A stretch of 40,934 nucleotides of DNA, taken from Cyanobium sp. FGCU52 (GTDB lineage Bacteria; Cyanobacteriota; Cyanobacteriia; PCC-6307; Cyanobiaceae). The stretch covers positions 1 through 40,934 of the forward strand of contig JANWUS010000004.1 in NCBI GenBank assembly GCA_024958715.1, given 5' to 3'. A program made the translations under genes and the position numbers. Below the pieces are notes generated by a model. That model did not search any database. It was given only the letters and a program-made list of their open reading frames with translations, and was not told where the DNA came from. Position 1 is the first letter of the stretch; each line of letters begins with the position of its first letter. Positions 1 to 8,752 of this stretch are shown in pieces.

Positions 1-102
1 GCTTTCAGGCATGGAGTCCTGCGACGGAGCGTCCTGCCCCCTGAACGCATACTGCAAGAGAGAGTTTTTGCGTAGAAAGTCATCTCATCTACTTCCAGGG
101 AA

Positions 103-2610
103 TCAGGGTTTCTTGTCGCCGCCAAAGCGGCGCAGCCATCCACCAGGGCGGGATTCTCCGCTGTCTCCGCTGGTGGATCTACTTCTATCCGTTGGAGTTC
201 CTGACCCGTTGGCGGCTTCCGAAGCGGACGCATCAACTGGTGTGGAAAGGGTGGCAACAGTGGCGGAGTCGCCTTCGCGACTTCCACGCATGTCGCTGCC
301 AATCGATTTACCGTAACTGCCATATTTATTGTAGCGGTCTAAATTTCCGTAGTTGCCGGCATAGGCATAGTGATAGTAGTAGCCGTACTCGTAACCGTAG
401 TCGTTGAGGCGACTGGGGAAGTTAACCTGATTGCAGATCAGGCCAAGAACATCTACGCCGGTGGCTTTGATGCGCCGGGCCGCCTGGGGTGCGACGTCAC
501 GACTTACCTTTCCAAGACCCACAAGGAAGAGGATGCCGTCGAGTTTCTCGCCAAGGAGAATCGGGTCGGCGAGCATCAGGCAAGGAGGGGCATCAAAAAG
601 AACAATGTCGTACCCGGGCAAGGAGCGAATCTCATCGATCACCTCCTGGCATCGTTGAGAGTTCAGCAACTTGGCAGGATCTGGTGGTTTTGGCCCCGAG
701 GGAAGAACATCCAGATTTTCCTGGATGTTCTGGATGAGATCGGAGGGCTGAACCGAGGGATCGGACAAGAGGGTGGAGAGTCCATCGCCCTGAGCAATGC
801 CCAGGTAGCGGCTCTGCATGGGAAGGCGCATATCCGAATCGACAATCAGTACCTTCAGCCCGAGGTCCGCCAGAGTGCGAGCGAAAATCGTGACTGAAGT
901 GGACTTTCCTTCGCCCTGGGTGGAGGAGGTCACGCCGACCAGACGAATGTTGCGATCGGCTCGAAGCAGACGGAAGGTGGTGAAAAGGCTCCGTAGCGAT
1001 TCCTTGATGGCGAAACGCTCACTCGCCGTCATCTTGGAGATGCTGGTGGAGATGTCCACTCCAGGCTCCAGTGGGAGGTGCGGGATGAGTCCAAGAACTG
1101 GAAGCTGGAGATCCTTTTCAGCTTCCATGGGGGTATGGAAGACGTTGTCGGTTTTCTCCCTTAACAGGGCTGCGGCAAGACCCGCACCTAGACCAATCAT
1201 CAGGGCGCGCATCAATTCCCGTTGAATATTGGGCTCGACCGGCACATCCCCGAATTCGGGGGGAGAGATCACCTGCCAGGCTCGGGTGGTGCGAGCACGT
1301 TCCAGCCGGAAGTTTTCCCTTGCCTGGATATAAGAAGCGTAACTGTTGCGAGCCACGGCCAGCTGTTGCTGAAGATCCTCGTACTCCTTCATCAGCATCG
1401 GGCTGGTTCGGAAGTTGTCATTCAACAGAAGGATTTGACGGTTGATCTCATCCTGCTGAGCACCGATGGCGAGAAGCTGGGAGCGGATGGCATCGACCGC
1501 TTGTTGCTGCACCACAGGCATCAGCTGGTCTCGGCGAGCCTTGATGGACTGCACGACCGGAGAGTCTTCGCGAAAAGTCCCGCGGGCCGCTGCAAGTTCC
1601 TTCTCATACTCGTTGAGTTGCTCACTGGGCGTACGCGCCCCTGCAGCTGCCTGGGCAGGCTGACTCCGATCGGGGATCGCGACGCTCGTGGGCCCCATCT
1701 GCGCAAAGGTGCTTGGCGCTCCGCTGGGGGCGAACTGCAATTTCCCCGATCGCACTGAGGCCAACTGACTCTCCAGCTGGGCCTGCTGAAGCTGAAGCGA
1801 TCTTGACTGACTCACCAGTCCATCCCGAGTTCCCTGGATGGAAGAAGCCACTGAGGATGGATCCAGAAATTTGTGGCGTTGTCGGAACTCACGAAGTTCC
1901 CTCTGCAGCTTTTCAACCCTTCCCTCGATGTCTGGGGCCTGTTTGTCAAGAAACCGCATACCGGAGTCAACCGCAGACTGACGCTGCTGCAATGAGAAGC
2001 GGGCGTACTCCTGTGACAATTGCGTAAGAATTGCACGCCCTTTGACAGGGTCCCGCCAGCGCAGGTTAACATTGAGAACCTCCTGCACTTCTTCTGCGGG
2101 TTGAATGTTCAGGTTGCCAAGAATCTCCGGCACTGCGACGCCCTGTTTGAGGGCCACGGGCCGTATCAACAGAGGGCTGCGCATCAGCACGATCAAACTG
2201 GGGACATCGTTCTTAACGGTGCTGCGGGCAATGGCTTCGACAGGCCCCGAACCGCCGCCGCCGCTAGTCTCGAATGGGTTGGCGATCTGAAGCTGGAAGC
2301 CTCCTTCGTACACCGGGGAGAAGATCCTCTGGCGCAGAGTGTTGAGGGCAAGAATTCCAGTCACCAGACCGAAGGTGAACAGGAAGATCCCCTGACGGCG
2401 CTTGATGGTGCGCAGCACTCCCCCGATTCCACCGGGGGAGCCCCGCTCCTCTCCGCCGGGGCCCAGGGGAGAAGACGACACGTCATAGGCCCCGGGCCTC
2501 ATGGAGCCGTAACCCAGATTGGCGTCACGCCCTGGGAGTGGCGGGAGAGCAACCCCACCGGCCGGGGGTTCTGCGGGCGCACCCGTTGTGGTCACGGTGG
2601 GATCGGCCAT
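103..2610 (-). CDS. Wzc-like polysaccharide co-polymerase / tyrosine autokinase
   Basis: An 835-residue inner-membrane protein that in this family controls chain length and export of capsular or exopolysaccharide through cycles of tyrosine autophosphorylation. Seen: a Pro/Gly-rich N-terminus, membrane segment about 74-92, a Wzz-type periplasmic region with coiled-coil stretches (about 220-430), second membrane segment about 466-483, then a BY-kinase domain. The kinase has Walker A at 561-571 (TSSTQGEGKST), Walker A' around VDSDMR at 590-595 and Walker B around VLFDAPP at 670-676. The tail has twelve tyrosines between 738 and 766, the usual autophosphorylation cluster, followed by about 65 low-complexity residues. 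The reading frame is open upstream to 2880, but that part overlaps the divergent export gene; ATG at 2610 leaves 64 bp between the two genes. The partner Wza-like protein is adjacent. Family assignment is firm; the polymer is unknown. Confidence 0.9.
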   Translation of the reverse strand: MADPTVTTTGAPAEPPAGGVALPPLPGRDANLGYGSMRPGAYDVSSSPLGPGGEERGSPGGIGGVLRTIKRRQGIFLFTFGLVTGILALNTLRQRIFSPVYEGGFQLQIANPFETSGGGGSGPVEAIARSTVKNDVPSLIVLMRSPLLIRPVALKQGVAVPEILGNLNIQPAEEVQEVLNVNLRWRDPVKGRAILTQLSQEYARFSLQQRQSAVDSGMRFLDKQAPDIEGRVEKLQRELREFRQRHKFLDPSSVASSIQGTRDGLVSQSRSLQLQQAQLESQLASVRSGKLQFAPSGAPSTFAQMGPTSVAIPDRSQPAQAAAGARTPSEQLNEYEKELAAARGTFREDSPVVQSIKARRDQLMPVVQQQAVDAIRSQLLAIGAQQDEINRQILLLNDNFRTSPMLMKEYEDLQQQLAVARNSYASYIQARENFRLERARTTRAWQVISPPEFGDVPVEPNIQRELMRALMIGLGAGLAAALLREKTDNVFHTPMEAEKDLQLPVLGLIPHLPLEPGVDISTSISKMTASERFAIKESLRSLFTTFRLLRADRNIRLVGVTSSTQGEGKSTSVTIFARTLADLGLKVLIVDSDMRLPMQSRYLGIAQGDGLSTLLSDPSVQPSDLIQNIQENLDVLPSGPKPPDPAKLLNSQRCQEVIDEIRSLPGYDIVLFDAPPCLMLADPILLGEKLDGILFLVGLGKVSRDVAPQAARRIKATGVDVLGLICNQVNFPSRLNDYGYEYGYYYHYAYAGNYGNLDRYNKYGSYGKSIGSDMRGSREGDSATVATLSTPVDASASEAANGSGTPTDRSRSTSGDSGESRPGGWLRRFGGDKKP

Positions 2611-2674
2611 CAGGGATTGGAGGAAACCATAGGCCAACCCGAAGGTTTCGGCAGATCGGCCTGCCTCCCCTACA

Positions 2675-3817
2675 GTGCGTGTCCGTTTTCCTGCGACCGT
2701 GACGCCGTTGAACCTGCGCTCATCGCCTCGGAACGGTTCCGCCCTACGCAGGCGTCTACAGGCCCTGGGAGTGGCCGGCACCCTCACCACTGCTCCTCTG
2801 CTCTCCATCTCGCCTCTCCTCGCGGCCAGTCCGCCGCTGATGGCGGCGGCCCCGTCCTCCGCTCCCCTGGTGGACTCCACCTCCCAGGTGTACGCCGATC
2901 TCTATGTCCTCGGGCCCGGAGACTCGCTCACCCTCACCTTCCTGGATCCCAGTGCGGCGAGCGTTGGCGGGCCGGTGAACATCCTTCCCGATGGAACCTC
3001 CACCCTGGCCCTGCTGGGCTCGGTTCAGCTCACCGGGCTCACCATCGGTCAGGCCACCCGCTGGCTCACCTCGCTCTACTCCAAGCAACTGGTTCGCCCC
3101 CAGCTCTTCCTCACTCTCACCAACCCCAGACCGGTCAAGGTCACCGTCATCGGGGAGGTTGAGCGCCCCGGGCTTTATCCCCTCCCCAGCCTGGCGACAC
3201 CGGTTCTGGCCATCCAGAACGCCGGAGGCATCACTCTCAACTCCGACATCCGCCGGGTGCTCCTGCGCCGCCGGGCCGGTGCCGATGGCAGTCAGAAGCA
3301 GACCGTGCTTGATCTTGCTCAGCTGTTCCAGTTCGGCAACCAGCGCCAGAACCCGATTCTGTTCGACGGCGACACCCTGATCGTCGGACGCACTGAGGAA
3401 GTGGTCCCCCAGGAGATTCTTCAGCTGGGTGCCACCAACCTCGCCCCCGCCTCCATCAGCGTCAACGTGATCGGCGAGGTCAAGTCCCCCGGCACCCTCA
3501 GCCTGCCGGCCAATACACCTCTGCTGGAGGCGATCTTCCGGGCCGGTGGTCCCGTGCAGTGGCGCGCCAACCGTCGCAACATTGAGTTGGTGCGTCTGAA
3601 TCGCAACGGCACCACGTCCCGCGAGGTGTTCAACTACAAGGACAACCAGAACATCTCCAAAGGCCTCAACCCTCCCCTGCGCAACGGTGACACGATCATC
3701 GTCAACCGCAGCTTCTACGGTGAGACCATCGATGTGCTGAATCAGGTGGTCGTGCCCCTGAGCACCGTTGGCTCCTTCCTCAACTATTCCAACTTCTGGA
3801 ATAACTGGAACCGCTGA
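2675..3817 (+). CDS. Wza-like polysaccharide export protein (SLBB domains)
   Basis: A 380-residue secreted protein of the Poly_export/SLBB family, which forms or gates the outer-membrane channel for polysaccharide. Seen: a basic then hydrophobic N-terminus (about 22-60) acting as signal peptide, a Poly_export domain from about residue 76 (YVLGPGDSLTLTF), and two SLBB-like units, each opened by a VxVIGEVxxPG motif (near 155 and 265). No lipobox cysteine is evident, so this may be the cyanobacterial non-lipoprotein type. The start is GTG at 2675, chosen because it lies outside the divergent kinase gene; a later start would cut into the signal peptide. It is followed at 46 bp by a Pro-rich secreted protein on the same strand, suggesting one transcript. 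Confidence 0.85.
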   Translation: MRVRFPATVTPLNLRSSPRNGSALRRRLQALGVAGTLTTAPLLSISPLLAASPPLMAAAPSSAPLVDSTSQVYADLYVLGPGDSLTLTFLDPSAASVGGPVNILPDGTSTLALLGSVQLTGLTIGQATRWLTSLYSKQLVRPQLFLTLTNPRPVKVTVIGEVERPGLYPLPSLATPVLAIQNAGGITLNSDIRRVLLRRRAGADGSQKQTVLDLAQLFQFGNQRQNPILFDGDTLIVGRTEEVVPQEILQLGATNLAPASISVNVIGEVKSPGTLSLPANTPLLEAIFRAGGPVQWRANRRNIELVRLNRNGTTSREVFNYKDNQNISKGLNPPLRNGDTIIVNRSFYGETIDVLNQVVVPLSTVGSFLNYSNFWNNWNR

Positions 3818-3863
3818 TTGTTCATCCAGCCTCTCATTTCCTGCACTTTCGCTGCACCACCCG

Positions 3864-5099
3864 ATGAACCGCTCTCCCTCACCGATCAGCCGACGCGCAA
3901 TTGCCTGGGCCCTGCTGAGCCAGTCGATCTGGCTGCCTCTGGTGGCAATCGACGCCCATGATCACTGGCAGGCCCGGGTCAAGGCCTTGACCCCGCCCAC
4001 CGACCCCACCACGGCGTCCTCCCCCAAACCCTCTCCCCTGCCTCCCACTCGACTGGCCGCCACACGGCCCCTGCCTTCCCTGGAGGAGGATGCTCTGGGC
4101 ATCGGCCAGGCACCACCCGATCGCCCCAGGCAAGGCGCCACCCGCACCGGTCTGCTGCTGGGCGGAAGTCCCTCCGTGCCCCAGCTGTCTCTGCCGAAGC
4201 CCTGGCTCGGCACCATCAGGCGAGCCGTCGAGAATCCTCTCCAGGCGGTTATCGCGATCGCAAGACCGGCCCGCTGGATCCCCACGGTCGCTCCGGTTCA
4301 ATCCCCGGTAATGACGCGTGCCACCGCCGAGCCTGCAGCGCGTTGGCAGGGCCCCCCGATTCCCAGTCCTGGCGGTGATGTTCTGCTGCGGACCTTCACC
4401 CGTTCGGAGCTGCTGGGAGGCACCCTCGGCCTCAAGGACATCGATGACGCCCCGATGTCCGCGGTGGCCCTTGCCGAACGGGCCCGCTGGGCCGGAAGTG
4501 TGGATCCCATGGCGCCGCTCCCCGCCCTCTGGCGGGACCCGATGCGGCGTGCTCTCGGTCAGATCCCAGGCGGCGGCGCCCGCATCGAGCAGGCGAGAGT
4601 GGTGCATGTGCCGTCCCGACGGGTGATGCGCACCACCGAGGTTCCCCTGGCCCTGCAGAGCGACGGCTCTGTCGACATCCTCAGCAAACCCGACGACCCC
4701 GGGGTGGTCCGGGAGATCGCCGACTGGTCGTCCCGTCAGCAGGCCCCCAGCCGCGGTGGCATGCTGCCTGCCGTGGTGCTGCTCCATCCTGTCAGCGATG
4801 TCCCCCCCATCGCTCCGGCCGAGACGCTCCCCAACAAGCCCCGAAGTGAGTCTCCGGCTGTGGTGCCGCCCAGCGCCAGCTCCAGGGCTGCAAGGCCGAC
4901 CGCGCCGCAGGCTCAACCGGTGTCCTGGGACGAGGTCGTCCCCACGACCCCCAGTGACGCCCCGCAGCCCCAGGCTGTTGAAGCGGCTCCCGAGCCCGTC
5001 GTGGCGGAAGTCGCCGCCCCCGCCCCTGAGCCTCCTCCCATGGCGGAGGATCCGCAGCCGGCCCCGGTTCCGGCGGCAAGTTCCGTGCCGACCCCATGA
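3864..5099 (+). CDS. Uncharacterised Pro/Ala-rich exported protein
   Basis: A 411-residue protein that I do not recognise. Visible features are a short N-terminal hydrophobic segment after basic residues (about 10-27, AIAWALLSQSIWLPLVAI), which may be a signal peptide or anchor, and a long low-complexity body rich in Pro, Ala and Arg. The last 100 residues are almost purely Pro/Ala/Glu/Val, like the periplasm-spanning linkers of TonB-type proteins, but no TonB domain follows. ATG at 3864 is preferred over the earlier in-frame start at 3768, which lies inside the export gene. The stop overlaps the next start in ATGA, so it is translationally coupled to the beta-barrel gene and probably serves the same envelope process. 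Function unknown. Confidence 0.65.
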   Translation: MNRSPSPISRRAIAWALLSQSIWLPLVAIDAHDHWQARVKALTPPTDPTTASSPKPSPLPPTRLAATRPLPSLEEDALGIGQAPPDRPRQGATRTGLLLGGSPSVPQLSLPKPWLGTIRRAVENPLQAVIAIARPARWIPTVAPVQSPVMTRATAEPAARWQGPPIPSPGGDVLLRTFTRSELLGGTLGLKDIDDAPMSAVALAERARWAGSVDPMAPLPALWRDPMRRALGQIPGGGARIEQARVVHVPSRRVMRTTEVPLALQSDGSVDILSKPDDPGVVREIADWSSRQQAPSRGGMLPAVVLLHPVSDVPPIAPAETLPNKPRSESPAVVPPSASSRAARPTAPQAQPVSWDEVVPTTPSDAPQPQAVEAAPEPVVAEVAAPAPEPPPMAEDPQPAPVPAASSVPTP

Positions 5100-5875
5100 T
5101 GGCCCTTACCATGCGGCCAACCTCTGGCTGTACCAGGAGCGTGACCCGTCGGCCTCCTGCCTGTTCGCTCCCCCTGATCCTGGTCGGCATCTTCGGCTTG
5201 ATGCCAATCGGCGCCCGCGCTCAGGACCCGCTGCCCCTCGACCCCCTTATCCCGATTCCCGCGGGTCCGGTGTCCCTGGCCCCGGCGCCCTGGCAGGTCG
5301 TTGGAGCTGAGCAGGCTCAGGGTCCGTGGGAGCCCGTCAGCAACGAACTCGCCCTTGCTCCGGAGTACCTCCCCAAGCCCGCCGTCTTCACCCAGGCGGA
5401 CCTCACGGCCGTTCCCCGCACCCGCGACATCATCGAGAACGTGGGCATCTTCGGAATCGGTGGCGGCGTTCGCTTCGGCGCAGGCGACACCACGAATGGC
5501 TTGGTCACCGGGCGCGTGGGTTACAAGCTCAACGGCAGCACGGCGATCTCGGTACGGCCCAGCTATATTATCTATGGGACCAATAACAACAACAATAATA
5601 ATAACAATAATAATGACAATTCCACTGTTGATGGAGCCCTGCGCCTCCCTCTCACCGTTGACTTCAATCGCCGCGGATTCGTGTCTCCCTATATCGGTGG
5701 CGGCATTGCCACCAACACTGATAACACGGGTACAACCAACGGCATGCTCACCGGCGGGCTCGATCTCAACATCCACGAGAACGTTACCCTCGGCCTCAAT
5801 GTGAACTACATCTTCCAGTCCGACATCAACGACACCGACTGGGAAGCCATGACCCTTCTTTATCTGAAGTTCTGA
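5096..5875 (+). CDS. Outer-membrane beta-barrel-like protein with polyasparagine run
   Basis: A 259-residue secreted protein. Seen: signal peptide with hydrophobic core (about 25-40) and likely cleavage after ARA (about 42), a Pro-rich linker (43-95), and a C-terminal half of alternating polar and hydrophobic strands with many Gly/Asn turns ending in an aromatic residue (LYLKF), as in outer-membrane barrels. The repeated 'GLVTGRVGYKL' and 'GGLDLNIHENVTLGLNVNY' strands resemble small porin-like barrels. Residues 163-173 are eleven consecutive asparagines in what would be a loop. Start codons at 5096, 5099 and 5111 are all possible; 5096 gives the ATGA overlap with the gene before. The position after polysaccharide export genes suggests an outer-membrane role in the same pathway, which is inference. 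Confidence 0.65.
   Translation: MMALTMRPTSGCTRSVTRRPPACSLPLILVGIFGLMPIGARAQDPLPLDPLIPIPAGPVSLAPAPWQVVGAEQAQGPWEPVSNELALAPEYLPKPAVFTQADLTAVPRTRDIIENVGIFGIGGGVRFGAGDTTNGLVTGRVGYKLNGSTAISVRPSYIIYGTNNNNNNNNNNNDNSTVDGALRLPLTVDFNRRGFVSPYIGGGIATNTDNTGTTNGMLTGGLDLNIHENVTLGLNVNYIFQSDINDTDWEAMTLLYLKF
5582..5614 (+). repeat. AAT/AAC trinucleotide microsatellite
   Basis: Eleven tandem AAY codons (mixed AAT and AAC) encode polyasparagine inside the beta-barrel gene, followed by GAC AAT. The tract is strikingly AT-rich against GC-rich surroundings. Length change in steps of three would alter the loop without breaking the frame. Confidence 0.9.
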
Positions 5876-5926
5876 GCGTGACCTGAAGATCCGAGTCGGA
5901 TCGGGAGTCCGAAGAGGGTTCCCGCC

Positions 5927-5946
5927 CCCCTCTTTCAGGAGAGGGG
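5927..5946. terminator. Possible bidirectional hairpin between convergent genes
   Basis: A 7-bp perfect stem (CCCCTCT / AGAGGGG) with a 6-nt loop lies where the beta-barrel gene and the convergent 5935-6474 gene meet. It includes the last codons of the minus-strand gene. There is no good T-tract on either side, so terminator function is uncertain. Confidence 0.3.
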
Positions 5947-6474
5947 CGTTGTTGGTTCCGCCACCGCTTCGATCGCACGGGCAATGGCCTGCTTCTGCTC
6001 GGCGTTGTAACCCCAGCGCTCTAGGAAGGCCACGTCCTCACCACCGGCCTCCACGTCGCCCGCAGCTGCCGCCAGCAGCCGCTCCAGGCGTTCCTTCACG
6101 CTGGTGGGATCGAGCTGGCGCAGCAGTTCGGTACTGCGGGCCTGCACCCGTTCGGAGCCGGCCCGGTGCTCCTCGTCCTCGCTGTGGCGATGCTGCCATT
6201 CCATCGCCGTGCTCATCGCCAGATTGCGGGCGGTGAGGTCCACCACCTCGCCACCGGCGGCTCGCAGCTGCAGCACCAGCGGTTCCGGCAGCCGGTCCAT
6301 CAGCGGGTTGTCCGCGGGCAGGGAGGCCACGAAGAAGCCGCGCGCCCCATCCCGGCTGGCCACCAGCTCCGCCACCCGGTCGGCGAGCACCTCATCGCTC
6401 AGCTCGCCCCGCTCCCAGAGGGCCAGCAGGGAGCTGGCCTGCTCAATGGCCGCAGGGAAGGACAGTTCGGTCAT
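5935..6474 (-). CDS. Conserved-looking cytoplasmic protein of unknown function
   Basis: A 179-residue, strongly acidic, mostly helical protein with no signal peptide or membrane segment. I do not recognise a named domain. The composition and lack of low complexity look like a genuine conserved cyanobacterial hypothetical. The C-terminal part (FLERWGYNAEQKQAIARAIE) resembles a short helix-turn-helix-like or helical-bundle segment, but this is not enough to assign DNA binding. It is divergent from era with 35 bp between starts, so the two may share a regulatory region. Confidence 0.6.
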   Translation of the reverse strand: MTELSFPAAIEQASSLLALWERGELSDEVLADRVAELVASRDGARGFFVASLPADNPLMDRLPEPLVLQLRAAGGEVVDLTARNLAMSTAMEWQHRHSEDEEHRAGSERVQARSTELLRQLDPTSVKERLERLLAAAAGDVEAGGEDVAFLERWGYNAEQKQAIARAIEAVAEPTTPLS

Positions 6475-6509
6475 GGTGAGGGAACGGGCGGGCTGCCATT
6501 GTCGAGGGT

Positions 6510-7436
6510 ATGGAACCGAGCCCTGCCTCCGCCACCGCCGACGGCGACACGCCGTTCCGATCCGGCTTCGTGGCCCTGATCGGCCGGCCGAACGTGGGCA
6601 AGTCCACGCTGCTCAACCACCTGGTGGGCGAGAAGGTGGCGATCACCTCGCCGGTGGCCCAGACCACCCGCAATCGCCTGCGGGCCATCCTCACCACACC
6701 CACCGCCCAGCTGGTGCTGCTCGACACGCCGGGGATCCACAAGCCCCACCACCTGCTGGGACAGCGGCTGGTGCAGAGCGCACGCGGTGCCATCGGCGAG
6801 GTGGATCAGGTGCTGCTGCTGGTGGATGGCAGCCAACCGGCGGGCCGGGGCGATGCCTGGATCGTGGAGCTGCTGCACCAGGCCCGCACGCCGGTTCAGG
6901 TGGCCCTGAACAAGAGCGACCGGGTCGGCGCGGACGCCGACGACATCGAGGCCACCTATCGCGAGCTCATGCCCCCGGAGTGGCCCCTGCATCGCTGCAG
7001 CGCCCTCACGGGAGCAGGCTGTCCCGCCCTGGTGGAAGCCCTCGCGGCCCTCCTGCCCCCCGGGCCCCACCTCTACCCGCCGGAGATGGTCAGTGACCAG
7101 CCCGAGCAGCTGCTGATGGCCGAGCTGGTGCGGGAGCAGGTGCTGCTGCACACCCGCGAGGAGGTGCCCCACTCGGTGGCGGTGCAGATCGATCGCATCG
7201 TCGACGACGGTCCGCGCACCGCCGTGCTGGCCACGGTTCTGGTGGAGCGCTCGAGCCAGAAGGGGATCCTGATCGGTCAGGGGGGACGCATGCTCAAGGA
7301 GATCGGCCGGGGCGCCCGGCTGCAGATGCAGAAGCTGATCGATGGGCCCGTGTATCTCGAGCTGTTCGTGAAGGTGGTGCCGAACTGGCGGCGCCATCCG
7401 GGCCGGCTGGCGGACCTGGGCTACCGCGGCGACTGA
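6510..7436 (+). CDS. era: GTPase Era
   Basis: Era binds the 3' end of 16S rRNA and assists 30S subunit assembly. The 308-residue length is normal for the family. Seen: G1 GRPNVGKST at 25-33, the G2-region threonines in SPVAQTTRNR, G3 DTPG at 72-75 and G4 NKSD at 134-137. The C-terminal KH domain contains GQGGRMLKEIG, the RNA-binding GxxG loop. The start is ATG at 6510 with a weak purine-rich stretch (gagggt) just upstream. It is the first gene of a same-strand run ending with larB. The assignment is firm. Confidence 0.97.
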   Translation: MEPSPASATADGDTPFRSGFVALIGRPNVGKSTLLNHLVGEKVAITSPVAQTTRNRLRAILTTPTAQLVLLDTPGIHKPHHLLGQRLVQSARGAIGEVDQVLLLVDGSQPAGRGDAWIVELLHQARTPVQVALNKSDRVGADADDIEATYRELMPPEWPLHRCSALTGAGCPALVEALAALLPPGPHLYPPEMVSDQPEQLLMAELVREQVLLHTREEVPHSVAVQIDRIVDDGPRTAVLATVLVERSSQKGILIGQGGRMLKEIGRGARLQMQKLIDGPVYLELFVKVVPNWRRHPGRLADLGYRGD

Positions 7437-7465
7437 GGGGTAGCGACTGAGAGGATGGGGAACTC

Positions 7466-7999
7466 GTGCCAGAGCGCGCCGTGAGCGATCTCCCCGCCTT
7501 CCCCCCGAACGACATCCGAGCGTTCCTGGCCTTCTGCGCGGGCGAATGGCTGGCGCTGCGCAGCACCTTCCTGCCCGGGGAGCTGGAGCCGGCCTCACGG
7601 GAAGTCGAAGGCGACGGCGAGGGCGACGGCGACGAATGGCACAGCTCCGAGCGCGGCGAACTGACGATTGCTTACCAGGAGCCTTCCGCTGCTGCGGATC
7701 CCGGCAGCCTCCTGATCACTCCGCCAGGCGCCACGAGCGCCCGCACGGTCACCTTCTCGGCCGATGGCTGCTTCGAAGGCGGCGATGGCGATGGCGGGCA
7801 GTGGCAGCTGTGGCCCGATGGCTCCCTCGAACTGGTGCTCGAGCGCGAGGGGGTGAAGGTGCGCGAGCGGATCTGGTTCACCAAGCCCAACCTGCGGCTG
7901 CGCAGCACGATCGAGCGCGGCGGCGACGGCCGTCCCGCCCGGGCCAGCTTCAGTTCCGAGATCCGCCGGGTCAGCCGTCCCGCCGCCCCGGTCGCCTGA
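7466..7999 (+). CDS. CpcS/CpeS-like phycobiliprotein lyase
   Basis: A 177-residue protein that looks like an S-type (CpcS/CpeS, DUF1001) chromophore lyase. These lipocalin-like beta-barrel proteins bind phycobilins and attach them to cysteines of phycobiliproteins. Seen: an N-terminal helix followed by FLAFCAGEWLALRSTF, matching the 'W.S.RT' start of the family, then alternating beta strands (GELTIAYQE, ELVLEREGVKVRERIWF, LRLRSTIER). A GTG at 7466 is preferred because a purine-rich GAGGATGGGG lies upstream; GTG at 7481 is an alternative. It sits 29 bp after era and 4 bp before trmD, so it is co-transcribed with housekeeping genes and not with phycobilisome genes. Which bilin and site it serves cannot be told. 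Confidence 0.75.
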   Translation: MPERAVSDLPAFPPNDIRAFLAFCAGEWLALRSTFLPGELEPASREVEGDGEGDGDEWHSSERGELTIAYQEPSAAADPGSLLITPPGATSARTVTFSADGCFEGGDGDGGQWQLWPDGSLELVLEREGVKVRERIWFTKPNLRLRSTIERGGDGRPARASFSSEIRRVSRPAAPVA

Positions 8000-8003
8000 G
8001 CCG

Positions 8004-8732
8004 ATGCGCCTCGATGTCATCACCCTGGCGCCGGAGATCGTCGAGGGCCTGCGCTGCTATGGCGTGATCGGCCGGGCCTTCGCGGCCGGCATCGCCGAGC
8101 TGCATCTGCACAATCCCCGCGATCACGCCACCGATCGCTACCGCAAGGTCGACGACGAGCCCTACGGCGGCGGGGCGGGCATGGTGCTCAAGCCTGAGCC
8201 CGTGTTTGCCGCCCTGGAGGCGATCCCGGTGTCTCCCCGTCGGCGGGTGCTGCTGATGACGCCCCAGGGCCGTCCCCTGAGCCAGGCGGATCTTCGCCGC
8301 TGGGCCCGCGAGCATGACCAGCTGGTCTTCCTCTGCGGCCACTACGAGGGCTTCGATGAACGCATCCGCACCCTCGCCCACGAGGAGGTGTCAATCGGCG
8401 ATTTCGTGCTCACCGGCGGCGAACTGCCCGCCATGACGATCATCAACGGCGTGGTGCGCCTGCTGCCCGGCACCGTGGGCACCGCCGCCTCCCTCGAGGA
8501 GGAGAGCCACAGCGCGCTTTTGCTCGAGCACCCCCAGTACACCCGTCCGGCGGACTTCCGGGGGATGGAGGTGCCGGCGGTGCTGCGCAGCGGCGATCAC
8601 GGCGCCATTGCCCGCTGGCGGGCCGAGCAGCAACGCCTGCGCACGGCCGAGCGGCGGCCTGACCTCCACGCCCGCTGGCTGCAGGCCGAGGCGGAAGCCG
8701 GTGGGGCGGCGAACGGCGCGATGGAAGACTGA
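8004..8732 (+). CDS. trmD: tRNA (guanine-N1)-methyltransferase TrmD
   Basis: TrmD methylates G37 next to the anticodon using S-adenosylmethionine and prevents +1 frameshifting. It is a dimeric trefoil-knot (SPOUT) enzyme. Seen: the N-terminus [13 protein letters not shown], the [12 protein letters not shown] substrate segment, the knot motifs [12 protein letters not shown] and [13 protein letters not shown], and [15 protein letters not shown]. The 242-residue length is typical. The start lies 4 bp after the stop of the lyase gene, suggesting coupled translation. The usual bacterial neighbours rimM, rplS and rpsP are absent. Confidence 0.97.
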   Translation: MRLDVITLAPEIVEGLRCYGVIGRAFAAGIAELHLHNPRDHATDRYRKVDDEPYGGGAGMVLKPEPVFAALEAIPVSPRRRVLLMTPQGRPLSQADLRRWAREHDQLVFLCGHYEGFDERIRTLAHEEVSIGDFVLTGGELPAMTIINGVVRLLPGTVGTAASLEEESHSALLLEHPQYTRPADFRGMEVPAVLRSGDHGAIARWRAEQQRLRTAERRPDLHARWLQAEAEAGGAANGAMED

Positions 8733-8752
8733 GCCCAGCACCCCCGAGGGCC

